33,055 nucleotides of DNA, from positions 1 to 33,055 of the forward strand of contig NZ_QJJQ01000027.1 in NCBI RefSeq assembly GCF_003201975.1. Direction: 5' to 3'. A program made the translations under genes and the position numbers. The notes beneath the pieces were generated by a model that was given only the letters and a program-made list of their open reading frames with translations, made no database searches and was not told the origin of the DNA. The stretch is from Pseudogracilibacillus auburnensis (lineage in GTDB: Bacteria > Bacillota > Bacilli > Bacillales > Amphibacillaceae). Each line of letters opens with the position of its first letter. The stretch's first letter is position 1. Positions 32,970 to 33,055 of this stretch are shown here, piece by piece.

Positions 32970-33055
32970 TCAAATTAAGTGCAACAGTTCTTTCTGAAAC
33001 ACTTCGTGTGTAGTTTTCCAATTTAAACATTTTCTTGGCCTATTGTTGATTAGTG
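32970..33055 (-). mobile_element. 3' end of an IS30-family transposase gene (cut by window edge)
   Basis: The last 27 codons read LINNRPRKCLNWKTTHEVF then QKELLHLI and stop (TGA at 32972-32970). The block NNRPRKCLNWKTxxEVF...LHLI is the well-known C-terminus of IS30-family transposases. The 5' part lies outside the window. The IS end should fall between about 32940 and 32970 (near TTTGACAAACCATC on the minus strand), but without the other end the terminal repeat cannot be placed. Confidence 0.85.

Overview
The window is AT-rich, has tightly packed genes with strong AGGAGG-type ribosome binding sites and frequent TTG/GTG starts, and encodes proteins closest in type to those of Bacillaceae (a 381-residue phenylalanine dehydrogenase, PepF, YyaB-like PH protein, FCD-type GntR regulator). 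It is best read as chromosome of a low-GC, Gram-positive, spore-former-type bacterium. The genus cannot be fixed from the sequence alone.

Layout. Positions 1-6.5 kb hold housekeeping or loosely connected genes: a decayed Bacillaceae-type intergenic repeat, an MFS exporter (-), a DUF4870 membrane protein (+), a BaiN/HI0933 flavoprotein (-), a 59-residue single-pass membrane protein (-), and oligoendopeptidase F (-). From 6.6 to 10.6 kb is an accessory-looking stretch: a cytoplasmic serine-hydrolase of the beta-lactamase/PBP fold, a PH-domain membrane protein, an MFS gene broken by one base in a run of seven T, and an unrecognised protein with a ParB/sulfiredoxin-like GNHR motif. At 10.9-15.3 kb lie an ion-transporter-superfamily permease, an array of ten 20-bp tandem repeats, and a translationally coupled three-gene operon (membrane-anchored FAD oxidase, half-size MFS protein, nitroreductase).

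15.7-21.0 kb is an aromatic amino acid catabolic operon: an FCD-type GntR regulator, then phenylalanine dehydrogenase followed by E1-alpha, E1-beta and E2 of a 2-oxo acid dehydrogenase complex (no E3 gene). A near-consensus sigma-A promoter (TTGACA-17-TATACT) carries a near-perfect 22-bp palindrome over its -35 region, a probable operator. The order predicts phenylalanine to phenylpyruvate to phenylacetyl-CoA.

21.3-32.9 kb is a 4-hydroxyproline/collagen-peptide utilisation island. The minus-strand operon encodes a DadA-like FAD oxidase, a proline racemase/hydroxyproline epimerase with both catalytic Cys, a second proline-racemase-fold protein that has lost all catalytic residues, an NhaC-type transporter, a DapA-like pyrroline-hydroxycarboxylate deaminase and an aldehyde dehydrogenase. 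Divergently, a plus-strand operon encodes a free-standing BFD-like [2Fe-2S] protein, an HcnA-like ferredoxin and an HcnB-like flavoprotein. Both divergent operons have excellent sigma-54 (-24/-12) promoters with an inverted repeat between them, so a sigma-54 enhancer-binding activator outside the window is predicted. Two M24 Xaa-Pro peptidases follow, which would free proline/hydroxyproline residues from peptides. The window ends in the 3' end of an IS30-family transposase gene.

The most notable items are the divergent sigma-54 control of the hydroxyproline island, the catalytically dead proline-racemase paralogue inside it, the phenylalanine dehydrogenase/oxo-acid dehydrogenase operon with its embedded operator, and the two 20-bp periodic repeat arrays.
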